Shown one piece after another: positions 1 to 8,066 of a DNA stretch of 64,000 nt. The notes under the pieces are model-generated. The model ran no database searches. It saw only the letters and a list, made by a program, of their open reading frames with translations, and was not told the origin of the DNA. Origin of the DNA: Acetobacter farinalis (GTDB taxonomy: Bacteria; Pseudomonadota; Alphaproteobacteria; Acetobacterales; Acetobacteraceae); assembly GCF_026240015.1 (NCBI RefSeq), contig NZ_JAPIUX010000008.1, positions 1-64,000 of the forward strand, written 5' to 3'. A program made the position numbers and the translations under genes. Positions within the stretch are counted from its first letter, which is position 1, and every line of letters starts with the position of its first letter.

Positions 1-1
1 C

Positions 2-256
2 AGCCGAGCAAGCCGCTCTTCAACATCAAAGAAACCAGTCTGCTTCATGATCCATGCCCCCAATCAACTCAAGGGAAATGGAATCACAGAGCAGCTCTCA
101 AAACCAGGGGGTTTTTCGAACCCTCCAGATGATGTAATCAGGAAAATTCAGGATTACAGGGAAAAAATAACCTCTTCGAACAGAAGCGAAGAAGAAATAC
201 AACGCCTGACAGATGAGGCGGATCAGTCCATCAAGGAGATGGATAAGACGCTGTGA
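2..256 (+). CDS. C-terminal part of an unidentified hypothetical protein
   Basis: The frame is open from base 2 to the stop at 254-256, so this may be the end of a gene that begins left of the window, or a short gene starting at the ATG at 47. The C-terminal 40 residues are charged and look helical (RKIQDYREK, SEEEIQRL, DQSIKEMDK), which suggests a short coiled coil. I recognise no family. It is followed by a long AT-rich stretch with no gene, so no operon context helps. It may be a decayed gene. Confidence 0.3.
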   Translation, partial: SRASRSSTSKKPVCFMIHAPNQLKGNGITEQLSKPGGFSNPPDDVIRKIQDYREKITSSNRSEEEIQRLTDEADQSIKEMDKTL

Positions 257-846
257 CTTGGCCGATAGTTGTGGAGAGAGGGTAAGGAAGCCTTGTCTCA
301 CTGTTGGGGGAATCGGAGACCGCATTCTTTAACGGGATTAACACGGTGGGTAACGCCTGCTTGTTCCGATTAAAAGGAATCCAGAGTTACAGATTTTGAT
401 TTTATGCCTGAGTCTGGATAGTGGTTGCAAAATATATAATAAAATAAATTAAATATTATCATAATAAATAAATGATCAAGTGGAATAGTAATGAAAAAAA
501 TTGCATGGTTTTTATTTTATAACGGATAAGAGTAATGGAAATATTCAAAAATGAAATATTTTAAGGTTATAAATTATATTTATCCCGTTAAGGGCATAGG
601 AAGCAAAATCAAAAAACGAATTATGAAAAAATAACTCTATTTATTAAATAAATAATGAAATCTTTTTAAAATCAAAATGAATCAAAAACACGTATTTATT
701 TTATTTGTTGTTAATTATCCATCAATTCATCCAGATTTTTATTGTTGCATTCAATAATATGTGTGGGGTTACGGTTGAGTTTTTCTTGATCCGTGTATTT
801 TTTTAGAATAATAAAAAAAATGTAATGTTTAGATGTTGGATCAGAG
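257..846. other. AT-rich non-coding tract
   Basis: About 590 bases with no convincing reading frame. From about 410 on, the sequence is dominated by A/T runs (for example 425-520 and 640-720) and is far more AT-rich than the GC-rich genes that fill the rest of the window. It probably holds the promoter of the gene at 847, but no specific site stands out. Low GC and absence of genes suggest acquired or decaying DNA. Confidence 0.6.
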
Positions 847-2199
847 ATGGGCTTCACAGAAATTCTTTATAACGGGAATGACACTGTCGTTCATTTTCAT
901 GCTGGCGCTGAAGATTTTGTAATAATAACGTTTATGGGGCTGTATCATGAAGAAGATGCAGAGGACACCTATTTTCTTAAACCTATTGCTGAAAAATTGA
1001 ATTATACATGTATTGGAATAACAACTAAGAAGCAAAATTGGTATGTTTCTTCGGAGATGGAAGAAGTTATTTCTATATGTAGAAGTATGACAGAAGGAAA
1101 GAAAGTAATAACTTTTGGTCCGTCTATGGGGGGGTATGCCGCCATTAAATATTCAAATAGACTCAACGCTGATTATGTCTTGGCTTTGGCACCGAAGTTT
1201 AGTATTTATCATGAAGACTGTAGTCTTCCAGAGCATTATACGCAATATATAAAAGAATATATGAAAGATATGGCCATAAAGCCAGAAGACACAAAAGGTG
1301 AAATTTATATTTGTTATGATCCTAGCGAGGAGGTGGATAATTTTCAGGCCTACGAAACGTCTCGGCGCTGCAAGTCATCCGTTCTTATCCCTGTTTTTTA
1401 CGCAGGGCATATCGTGATTGATAGCTTGATTGGCGTACAGTCAATTAAGACTATAATGGAGTGTTTTGATTTCCAAGATAATAAAAAAACAACAGAAAAA
1501 CTAACAAGAAGAATAAATAATATAAGGAGAAAAAATAACAATAATATCATTAATAAAATTTACAGAGAAGGAAGGAGTAAGCCTAGTTTAATTTATAATA
1601 TTCTGATGTCTGATAAATTTTCAAATAAAAAAAGAAGTTCCGATGTGTATAATGATTTAGGACTTATGGGGGGAGTGTGTTTCGAATTGGCAAATAGAAA
1701 TGAAATTATCAAAGCTCAGATATTAATTAATTCTATGAATTCATTCTTAATAAGAAATATTTTTTCATGTTCGGATTTTTTGTGGTGGAGTCATTTAGAT
1801 AAAGGGGTTTTGATTACCACGCACGGATCTCAGATTTATTATGATCCCAAGACGCGTAGTCTTTGTGCAGCTTCTCTTTTAAGGACCCCTGAGGGAATGA
1901 TGCCTGTAGGTATTGATTATGATGATGGAATGCCATGCCTTTGTGCGCAAAGTAATGGACGGATTTTTAGTCTCTATAAAGAGCCTGAATCTGCATTAAT
2001 ACATCTTTCGGTTGGTGAAAAAAAAGGTAATATATTTTTCTCGCCAGATAGAAATCCAAGCTTTTGTTTCTTGGAGGAGGGAGGGTATTTAAGGTGCTGG
2101 CCGGAAAATATAATAGATTTTGAAGCCCAAGAAGTTAATGACTGGGAAAAGATAGCATTTATTCCACCTTTACGTGACAATAGAATTCGTGGAAGTTAA
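847..2199 (+). CDS. alpha/beta-hydrolase-like protein in AT-rich DNA
   Basis: A 450-residue protein with no signal peptide. The N-terminal half looks like an alpha/beta hydrolase: a beta strand (FVIITFMGL), a nucleophile elbow GPSMGGY at about residues 92-98 with Ser as the expected nucleophile, and a late His in YAGHIV near residue 197 that fits a catalytic His. The C-terminal half (about 300-450) has no family I recognise and contains a run of short strands with Trp/Phe/Cys. Codon use is strongly A/T-biased, unlike every other gene here, which indicates horizontal acquisition. Proteins of this type occur beside capsule or exopolysaccharide genes, but no such genes are visible, so the substrate is unknown. 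The start has only a weak upstream GGATCAG. Confidence 0.6.
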   Translation: MGFTEILYNGNDTVVHFHAGAEDFVIITFMGLYHEEDAEDTYFLKPIAEKLNYTCIGITTKKQNWYVSSEMEEVISICRSMTEGKKVITFGPSMGGYAAIKYSNRLNADYVLALAPKFSIYHEDCSLPEHYTQYIKEYMKDMAIKPEDTKGEIYICYDPSEEVDNFQAYETSRRCKSSVLIPVFYAGHIVIDSLIGVQSIKTIMECFDFQDNKKTTEKLTRRINNIRRKNNNNIINKIYREGRSKPSLIYNILMSDKFSNKKRSSDVYNDLGLMGGVCFELANRNEIIKAQILINSMNSFLIRNIFSCSDFLWWSHLDKGVLITTHGSQIYYDPKTRSLCAASLLRTPEGMMPVGIDYDDGMPCLCAQSNGRIFSLYKEPESALIHLSVGEKKGNIFFSPDRNPSFCFLEEGGYLRCWPENIIDFEAQEVNDWEKIAFIPPLRDNRIRGS

Positions 2200-2622
2200 A
2201 GTTGTAGAAGTTATGAGTGATTTTTGGTGCAGTGATGGATGTTTTACGTCCTTTTGTGTGCCAGCGTTGTGAAAAATACGCAGGGTCGTTTTATTACAAG
2301 ACTCACCGATAGGGCTTTCTGCATTTTTGATCATTGTATTGAAAAATTTAAGAAAATTTCTTTAAAAAGTATAATATTTTTAAATCCATACAGGAAAGGC
2401 CTCGTGTTGGAGTTGGGTGTTGGTGCCTCATGGGGAGTGCAGATTTCTGCTGTTACCGCTTTGATTTAAACGCATCTGTAGAGTTTATTTCAAAGAGGAA
2501 TGATAATCGCGGAAATTCTGGCAGTTTGCGGAAGTCTATCGATATCAATGAAGGTTTAATGAGGGGAAACCACTCATCCCCCGACTGTGGTGGACCTGTA
2601 TGGGGCCTTCCACGGATGGGGG
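2200..2622. other. transition from AT-rich tract to core chromosome, no gene
   Basis: A 76-codon frame at 2239-2469 has no ribosome binding site and no recognisable domain, so I do not call it a gene. Base composition shifts from AT-rich to GC-rich at about 2450-2580, just before the 3' end of the split tRNA gene. This looks like the edge of an inserted segment. No repeat of the tRNA 3' end was found inside the window that would mark the other edge. Confidence 0.5.
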
Positions 2623-2952
2623 TGGTGTCCGCGACGGGATTCGAACCCATGGCCCCAGGATTCATCCCACTTCGGCTTTCACCGCCGCCTGGTTTCGTCC
2701 CCCTTCAGGGGCCGGGCGTTCGTGGTCTGGACTGTCCCTTTGCCGTAAGCCTTTTCAGGCTCGTAGGCACCGCCCGTCCAGTCTCTACACCTTCCGGCTC
2801 CAGCGTGGCGGAGCGCGGCTTGGCTCGGGATCGGCACGGCCAGAGATGGCCAGAGCGTTCCCCGAATTTGAGCGGATACACCATGGGGTTTCCCGTCATG
2901 GCGCCCAATTACCTTAGGAATCCTGTGCTCTATCCTGCTGAGCTACGCGGAC
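2623..2952 (-). tRNA. tRNA-Arg(CCU), interrupted by a group I intron
   Basis: Read on the minus strand, the acceptor stem GTCCGCG (2952-2946) pairs perfectly with CGCGGAC (2633-2627), followed by discriminator A and an encoded CCA (2625-2623). The D arm has GCTC/GAGC. The anticodon stem CAGGA pairs with TCCTG, and the spliced loop is TTCCTAA, giving anticodon CCT. The T arm ATGGG-TTCGAAT-CCCGT has a normal TTCGAAT loop. The two halves are separated by 253 nt between anticodon base 36 and base 37. The mature tRNA should decode AGG. The 3' half borders the AT-rich tract, a common integration position for mobile DNA. Confidence 0.93.
2663..2915 (-). ncRNA. group I intron (IC3-like) in the anticodon loop of tRNA-Arg(CCU)
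   Basis: The 5' exon ends in U36 (2916) and the intron ends in G (2663), as group I splicing requires. The core carries the conserved strings GGTGTAGAGACTGGACGG (P3/P8-P7 side) and, later, AAGGGACAGTCCAGACC (P7' side). These match the cores of the Azoarcus and cyanobacterial tRNA introns as I remember them. A P2 stem CCATG/CATGG encloses a GGGAAACC loop. P1 is probably the exon CCU against an intron GGG just before P2, giving the expected U-G pair at the splice site. No homing endonuclease is encoded, so the intron is a minimal, presumably self-splicing ribozyme. Confidence 0.9.
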
Positions 2953-3003
2953 ACACCCTGTTGTCTATACTGAAAGCATCCCGCCGGAGCAAGGGCGCAG
3001 GGT

Positions 3004-4017
3004 TCAGCGCCGAGCTGCCAGTGCCGCACGGGCGGCCAGCCCCGCCACGTAGCGTTTGCACAGCAGGGTATCCGGCGCGCCGGTCTGTTTGCAGGAGAGT
3101 TCCAGCGCCTGTGTTTCCTGCACGGCTTGGGTAAGGGCTGGAAGCGTCCAGAGTTCTGCTGCCCGGTTAAAACCGTTGGCGCGTTTGAAAAAAACAGGAG
3201 GCCGCAAGACCTTGATGGCATCGCTCCGGCTGGCGCCATCCGCCATGGCCGCCCGCACCCGCCGCAGGCGGTGCAGGTGGGAGAGGAAGGCCCGGGCAAT
3301 GGCAATCGGGCTGGTGCCTTCCGCCAGAGCGCGCTCAATGGCCAGATCGGCCTCCGCGCGGCGGCCTTCCATGGCGGCAAAGGCGGCGTCTTCCACAGAG
3401 ACACTGCCCGCATCGCCAATGCAGGCATACAGATCTTCCAGGGAGAGTGTGCCTTTGTCCCCCGCATACAGGGCCAGCTTTTCCACTTCACTGCGGGCAG
3501 CGCCCCGGTCGGCCCCCAGTCGTCCTGTCAGCCAGTGCAGGGCATCCTGATCAATCCGCACGTTCCGGCTGGCCAGCATCTGGGTAATGGTGGCTTCAAG
3601 TGTGCGGCCTTCCTCCGGGTAGCACCCTACGCTGGCGCATTCGGGGTGCTTTTCCAGCAGGGCACGCAGTTTGGAGCGGGAGGGAAGGTCCGGGGCTTCC
3701 AGCACCACCAGGGTATCCGTGTTCTGCTCCAGAACATGCGTCACAGCTTTCAGCAGGGTATCGCCCACATCCCGCACACGCACCACGCGGCGGCCCCCCA
3801 TAAGGGAAAAAGCCGTGGCTTCTTCTTCCAGCCTGTCGTGCGTCTCCTTGTCCAGCACGGCCACCCGGAACGGGTCATCCTTGCTGCCGGCAACCATCTG
3901 CGTGGCGGAGAGCGCGCGTTCACGGATCAGCCCCGTATCCTCGCCGTGCAGCAGGATGACCCGCCATGAGCCGGGGTCCCGGGTAACGCGCGGCAGGGTG
4001 CGGGCATCAATTTTCAT
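3004..4017 (-). CDS. holA: DNA polymerase III subunit delta
   Basis: HolA is the delta subunit of the clamp loader; it opens the beta sliding clamp. The 337-residue protein has the usual length and pattern: N-terminal RVILLHGEDTGLIRERA, a central FSLMGGRRVVRVRD typical of delta, and an all-helical collar domain after about residue 210 with the LxxLHRLRR segment. It lacks Walker motifs, as expected for delta. It follows lptE by 24 nt on the same strand, in the leuS-lptE-holA arrangement common in alphaproteobacteria. The ATG at 4017 is the natural start. Confidence 0.93.
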   Translation of the reverse strand: MKIDARTLPRVTRDPGSWRVILLHGEDTGLIRERALSATQMVAGSKDDPFRVAVLDKETHDRLEEEATAFSLMGGRRVVRVRDVGDTLLKAVTHVLEQNTDTLVVLEAPDLPSRSKLRALLEKHPECASVGCYPEEGRTLEATITQMLASRNVRIDQDALHWLTGRLGADRGAARSEVEKLALYAGDKGTLSLEDLYACIGDAGSVSVEDAAFAAMEGRRAEADLAIERALAEGTSPIAIARAFLSHLHRLRRVRAAMADGASRSDAIKVLRPPVFFKRANGFNRAAELWTLPALTQAVQETQALELSCKQTGAPDTLLCKRYVAGLAARAALAARR

Positions 4018-4041
4018 GGGGCTGGTCCGTGCCCTCAGCCG

Positions 4042-4740
4042 TTACAGGCCACCGGTAGAGCTTGGGGCGCCACGGCCGGTTGCCATATCCGGAATGGCAT
4101 CCGCACCTTCCTGCTCCATCGGGGTATCTTTTTCAGAATTCGGAATGGCGTTGGGAATGGGGTAGAACGCCTTGGGGCCCTGATCACGGCGCTCGGCCGG
4201 AGTGGCCTGCGTGCGGAGCCATGTTGAAACCTGCTGTGTCACCTGGTCGGCCAGTGCCTTGGCAATGCGGCCATTTGCGGTTTCTGTATTCAGGGTCTGG
4301 GCGAAATACTGTTCGTAGGTGGCTGTGTAGCCATCCAGCGCGGAGGCATCCCCCTGTGCGAGCAGTTTGGGAGACTGCTCCACGGTATAGAGCATCCAGT
4401 GGGCATGGCCGTTCATGCGGACACGGCCCGAGGTGTTATCCGCATGGATATCAATGGCTTCAGACCCGATGGAGGGCTGCACGACCAGCCGGTATCCTTG
4501 CGGGTCTTCCGGGCCATCACCCGCCATATCCTGCTGCAGGGCAAGGCGCACCTGCTGCCCCACACGCTCGGGGATATTGGCAACGTAGATGCGCTTGAGT
4601 TCCGCCTGAATCTGCGGGTCATGCGCGCGTTCGCCATAGAGTGGCTGAAAACCGCACCCGCTCAGCGCAAGAGGAGCCCCCAGCAGCAGGACTGCCAGAG
4701 AGCCGTTCAGGAAAATCTGCGGGGTGCGGGGTTTGAACAT
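4042..4740 (-). CDS. lptE: LPS assembly lipoprotein LptE
   Basis: LptE plugs the LptD barrel in the outer membrane and helps insert lipopolysaccharide. The 232-residue protein opens with a lipoprotein signal: a hydrophobic run (about residues 12-27) and the lipobox LSGC with Cys near 29, followed by GFQPLYG, the LptE signature after the acylated Cys. The C-terminal 50 residues are low-complexity and charged. The start ATG overlaps the leuS stop by one base (TGATG), so translation is probably coupled. The position between leuS and holA supports the call. Confidence 0.9.
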   Translation of the reverse strand: MFKPRTPQIFLNGSLAVLLLGAPLALSGCGFQPLYGERAHDPQIQAELKRIYVANIPERVGQQVRLALQQDMAGDGPEDPQGYRLVVQPSIGSEAIDIHADNTSGRVRMNGHAHWMLYTVEQSPKLLAQGDASALDGYTATYEQYFAQTLNTETANGRIAKALADQVTQQVSTWLRTQATPAERRDQGPKAFYPIPNAIPNSEKDTPMEQEGADAIPDMATGRGAPSSTGGL

Positions 4741-7385
4741 CAGCCTGCCGTTACAAAGTTGACGATACGGTTGGGCACATGAATGCGTTTGACAATTCTT
4801 TTGCCCTCCAGAAGCCGCGCCACGTTAGGCTCGGCTTCCGCGCGGGCAATCACGGTCGCGCTGTCTTCATCCGGTGCGGCGTCAATCTTGCCGCGCAGCT
4901 TGCCCATGATCTGCACGGCAAGTGTGACCTGCGTGGCGGCCAGCAGGCTCGGGTCCGCATCAGGCCAGGGCAGTTGTACCACCATAGGGCCTGCCGGTTC
5001 CATCTGGGCGAACATTTCCTCCGCCAGATGCGGCATCATCGGGGCGCACAACTGGCAGAGTGTGCGGGCGGCCTCGCGTCGGGCGAACGCCATGCCTGCG
5101 GCATCGGGTGTTTTTTCGGCGTCTGCCAGAGCGGAGGTCAGCTCATGGATACGGGCCACGGCCACGTTGATGGTGAAGGTTTCCAGCGCTTCCGTTACGG
5201 CGGCAACGGTGCGGTGGGTGGCGCGGCGCAGGGCATCTGCTTCCGGTGCGATCTCTGCCGGGCAGGTATCCTGCGCGGGCACATCCTGCGCCACGCTGCG
5301 CACAAGGCGGAACAGGCGCTGGGCAAAGCGGGCCGCGCCGGACACCCCGGCTTCCGTCCACTCCATGTCGCGCTCCGGCGGGCTGTCGGAGAGTACGAAC
5401 CAGCGGGCGGTATCCGCGCCAAAGCGTTCGATAATGGCCACAGGGGCCACCGTGTTCCGCTTGGATTTGGACATTTTTTCCACACGGCCAACCGTCACGG
5501 CTTCTCCCGTGGCGCGCGCCACGACACCCTCCGGGCGGCTCTCCACTTCTTCGGGATACAGCCAGTTTCCGGCAGAGTCCTTGTAGCTTTCGTGGCTGAC
5601 CATGCCCTGTGTGAACAGGCCGGCAAACGGCTCGCTCAGGTCCAGATGCCCGGTCTTGCGCATGGCGCGGGTAAAGAAGCGCGCATAGAGCAGATGCAGG
5701 ATGGCGTGTTCAATCCCGCCAATATACTGGTCTACCGCCAGCCAGCCATCCGCGGCGCTGCGCACTGTCGGGGTGTCCGCATGCGGCGCGGTGAAGCGGG
5801 CAAAATACCATGAGCTGTCAACAAACGTATCGAACGTGTCCGTCTCACGCACAGCCGGTTTGCCGCAGCAGGGGCAGTCCACATGTTTCCATGTGGGGTG
5901 ATGATCCAGCGGGTTTCCGGGTTTGTCGAACGTGACATCTTCCGGCAGCTTGACCGGAAGCTGGGCGTCCGGCACCGGAACGGCCCCGCAGCTTTCGCAA
6001 TGGATGACCGGAATGGGGCAACCCCAGTAGCGCTGGCGGGACACACCCCAGTCCCGCAGGCGCCAGTTGACCACACCTTTGCCAACCCCCAGTTCTTCCA
6101 GCCGGGTGATAGCCTCCCTGCGGGCGTCTTCCGTGGAAAGACCATCCAGAAAGCCCGAGTTGATCAGGGTGCCATCGCCGGTGAAGGCGTTTTTGGTAAT
6201 GACGAATTCGGCCTCGGTCTTGCCATGCGGCAGGACAACCGGCGTGACGGGCAGAGTGTATTTGTGCGCGAAGTCCAGATCGCGCTGGTCTCCGGAAGGG
6301 CAGCCAAACAGCGCACCCGTTCCGTAATCCATCAGCACGAAATTGGCGATCCAGATTGGAAAGCTCTTGTCCATGAAGGGATGATTGACGCGCAGACCTG
6401 TATCGAAGCCGCGCTTTTCAGCCGTTTCCACTGCTTCCACCGAGGTGCCGAGGCGGCGGCATTCCGCAATGAACTCAGCCGCTTCCGGATTGCTCTGTGC
6501 AACCCACGCTGCCAGCGGATGGTCAGGCGCAATGGCCAGAAAGGACATGCCGAAGAGCGTATCCGGGCGGGTGGTGAAAACTTCCACCGCGTTCAGGTTG
6601 CTCTCCAGCCCCTGCGGCGGCTGATGCAGGGAGAAGGTGATATGCGCCCCTTCTGAACGGCCAATCCAGCGTTCCTGCATGGTGCGCACGCGGTCCGGCC
6701 AGCGGTCCAGCGTTTTCAGGCCTTCCAGAAGATCCTCAGCGAAATCGGTGATCTTGAGGAACCACTGGGAGAGCTTCTTTTTTTCGATCAGCGCGCCGGA
6801 GCGCCAGCCGCGCCCGTCCACCACCTGTTCGTTCGCCAGCACGGTCTGGTCTACCGGGTCCCAGTTCACCCAGCTTTCCCGGCGCTCGACAAGGCCTGCC
6901 TGAAGGAAGTCCAGAAACAGTTTTTGCTGCTTGCCATAATATTCAGGCAGGCAGGTGGCGATTTCGCGGTCCCAGTTCAGGGAGAAGCCAAGGCGCTGGA
7001 GGGTGGCGCGCATGGCGGCAATGTTTTTGAGTGTCCAGTCCTGCGGGTGGACGCCGCGTTCACGCGCCGCGTTTTCCGCCGGCAGGCCAAACGCATCCCA
7101 CCCCATGGGGTGCAGCACGGCATAGCCACGGGCGCGCTTGTACCGCGCCACCACGTCACCCAGCGCATAGTTCCGGACATGGCCCATATGGAGCTGGCCG
7201 GAGGGGTAGGGAAACATTTCCAGCACATAGTATTTGGGCTGATCGGCCGGGGGGACATCCGGCACGGTGAAGACACCGGCATCATCCCACGCTTTCTGCC
7301 ACCGGGGCTCAACGGTCTGAAAATCGAAGGCAACCCCTGTGGAGGAGGGCGCCGAGGTGCTGGGCGTGCTGGCAGGCTGTGTCAT
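4740..7385 (-). CDS. leuS: leucine--tRNA ligase
   Basis: Cytoplasmic class I synthetase charging tRNA-Leu. The 881-residue protein has the HIGH-type motif HMGH at residues 66-69 (within PYPSGQLHMGHVRN), a CP1 editing insert containing a TRPDTLFG segment typical of LeuRS editing, a zinc-type CESC/CPCC region, and KMSKS near residue 636. The length fits bacterial LeuRS. It heads the leuS-lptE-holA cluster; the DUF3576 gene lies 75 nt upstream on the same strand. A long open frame on the opposite strand is a GC-bias shadow. Confidence 0.98.
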   Translation of the reverse strand: MTQPASTPSTSAPSSTGVAFDFQTVEPRWQKAWDDAGVFTVPDVPPADQPKYYVLEMFPYPSGQLHMGHVRNYALGDVVARYKRARGYAVLHPMGWDAFGLPAENAARERGVHPQDWTLKNIAAMRATLQRLGFSLNWDREIATCLPEYYGKQQKLFLDFLQAGLVERRESWVNWDPVDQTVLANEQVVDGRGWRSGALIEKKKLSQWFLKITDFAEDLLEGLKTLDRWPDRVRTMQERWIGRSEGAHITFSLHQPPQGLESNLNAVEVFTTRPDTLFGMSFLAIAPDHPLAAWVAQSNPEAAEFIAECRRLGTSVEAVETAEKRGFDTGLRVNHPFMDKSFPIWIANFVLMDYGTGALFGCPSGDQRDLDFAHKYTLPVTPVVLPHGKTEAEFVITKNAFTGDGTLINSGFLDGLSTEDARREAITRLEELGVGKGVVNWRLRDWGVSRQRYWGCPIPVIHCESCGAVPVPDAQLPVKLPEDVTFDKPGNPLDHHPTWKHVDCPCCGKPAVRETDTFDTFVDSSWYFARFTAPHADTPTVRSAADGWLAVDQYIGGIEHAILHLLYARFFTRAMRKTGHLDLSEPFAGLFTQGMVSHESYKDSAGNWLYPEEVESRPEGVVARATGEAVTVGRVEKMSKSKRNTVAPVAIIERFGADTARWFVLSDSPPERDMEWTEAGVSGAARFAQRLFRLVRSVAQDVPAQDTCPAEIAPEADALRRATHRTVAAVTEALETFTINVAVARIHELTSALADAEKTPDAAGMAFARREAARTLCQLCAPMMPHLAEEMFAQMEPAGPMVVQLPWPDADPSLLAATQVTLAVQIMGKLRGKIDAAPDEDSATVIARAEAEPNVARLLEGKRIVKRIHVPNRIVNFVTAG

Positions 7386-7460
7386 GGAACTCGCGCGGGT
7401 GATTTTGAAGGCGGGGAAAACCGGCCCTCAGCGGGCCGGAACGGCGGGGTAGCCGGGAGA

Positions 7461-8003
7461 TCAGTCGTCCCGGTTGCCGTTATCTGCGCGCAGCTTGCGT
7501 GCGCGGGAGAGAATGCGGGCCGCAATGTCAGAGGCCGTGTTGGCGGCGGGCGGTGTATCCACCCATTCGCCGCCCTGCTGGACCTGCCGGAAAACCGTCA
7601 GCCTCAGGGCATCGGAGCGCATGCGGCGGTCAAGAATGAACGCCGTTATCTTGAAGCGCTCCCCATGGGCCGCGGGCGGGGTGTACCAGTCTGTCAGGAT
7701 AATGCCACCCTCCGCATCCGCCGAGGAAACCGGCATGAAGGAGAGCGTATCCAGCGTTGCGCGCCACAGATAGGCGTTTACGCCGCCTTTCAGCACGTCC
7801 TCCCCACCCGATGCGCCACGGTCTTCATGCAGAAGGTGGTTGCGCGGGGAGGTCAGGCCATTGCTGGTGCGGTGGCCGCCGCCGAAGCAGGCGGTGAGCA
7901 GCAGCAGGCTGGAAAGGGCGGCACCAGACAGCCAGAAAGAAGACCGGGAGCCGCGGGAGGCAGAACCGGAAGCGGGCGGGCAGGGCATGAGACGACGTGG
8001 CAT
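7461..8003 (-). CDS. DUF3576 domain lipoprotein
   Basis: A 180-residue exported protein with an N-terminal hydrophobic segment ending in a lipobox LLTAC (Cys near residue 39), so a probable lipoprotein. The mature part (GGVNAYLWRATLDTLSFMPVSSAD, IILTDWYTPPAAHGERFK) matches what I know of DUF3576, an alphaproteobacterial family usually encoded directly upstream of leuS. Its molecular role is unknown; gene position suggests the envelope. It lies 63 nt after the regulator at 8067-10232. Confidence 0.85.
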   Translation of the reverse strand: MPRRLMPCPPASGSASRGSRSSFWLSGAALSSLLLLTACFGGGHRTSNGLTSPRNHLLHEDRGASGGEDVLKGGVNAYLWRATLDTLSFMPVSSADAEGGIILTDWYTPPAAHGERFKITAFILDRRMRSDALRLTVFRQVQQGGEWVDTPPAANTASDIAARILSRARKLRADNGNRDD

Positions 8004-8066
8004 AATGTCGATACGGCTCCTTCGGCGGCGGGGCGCCGATGTTCCCCGGCCTGCCGCTGCGCAGGA

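Noticed and set aside
2239..2469. A 76-codon frame in the transition zone.
   Set aside because: No ribosome binding site and no recognisable domain, in AT-rich DNA where chance frames occur.
2430..3134. A 234-codon frame covering the tRNA-Arg gene.
   Set aside because: It overlaps the split tRNA gene and its intron and has low-complexity Arg/Pro/Ser content.
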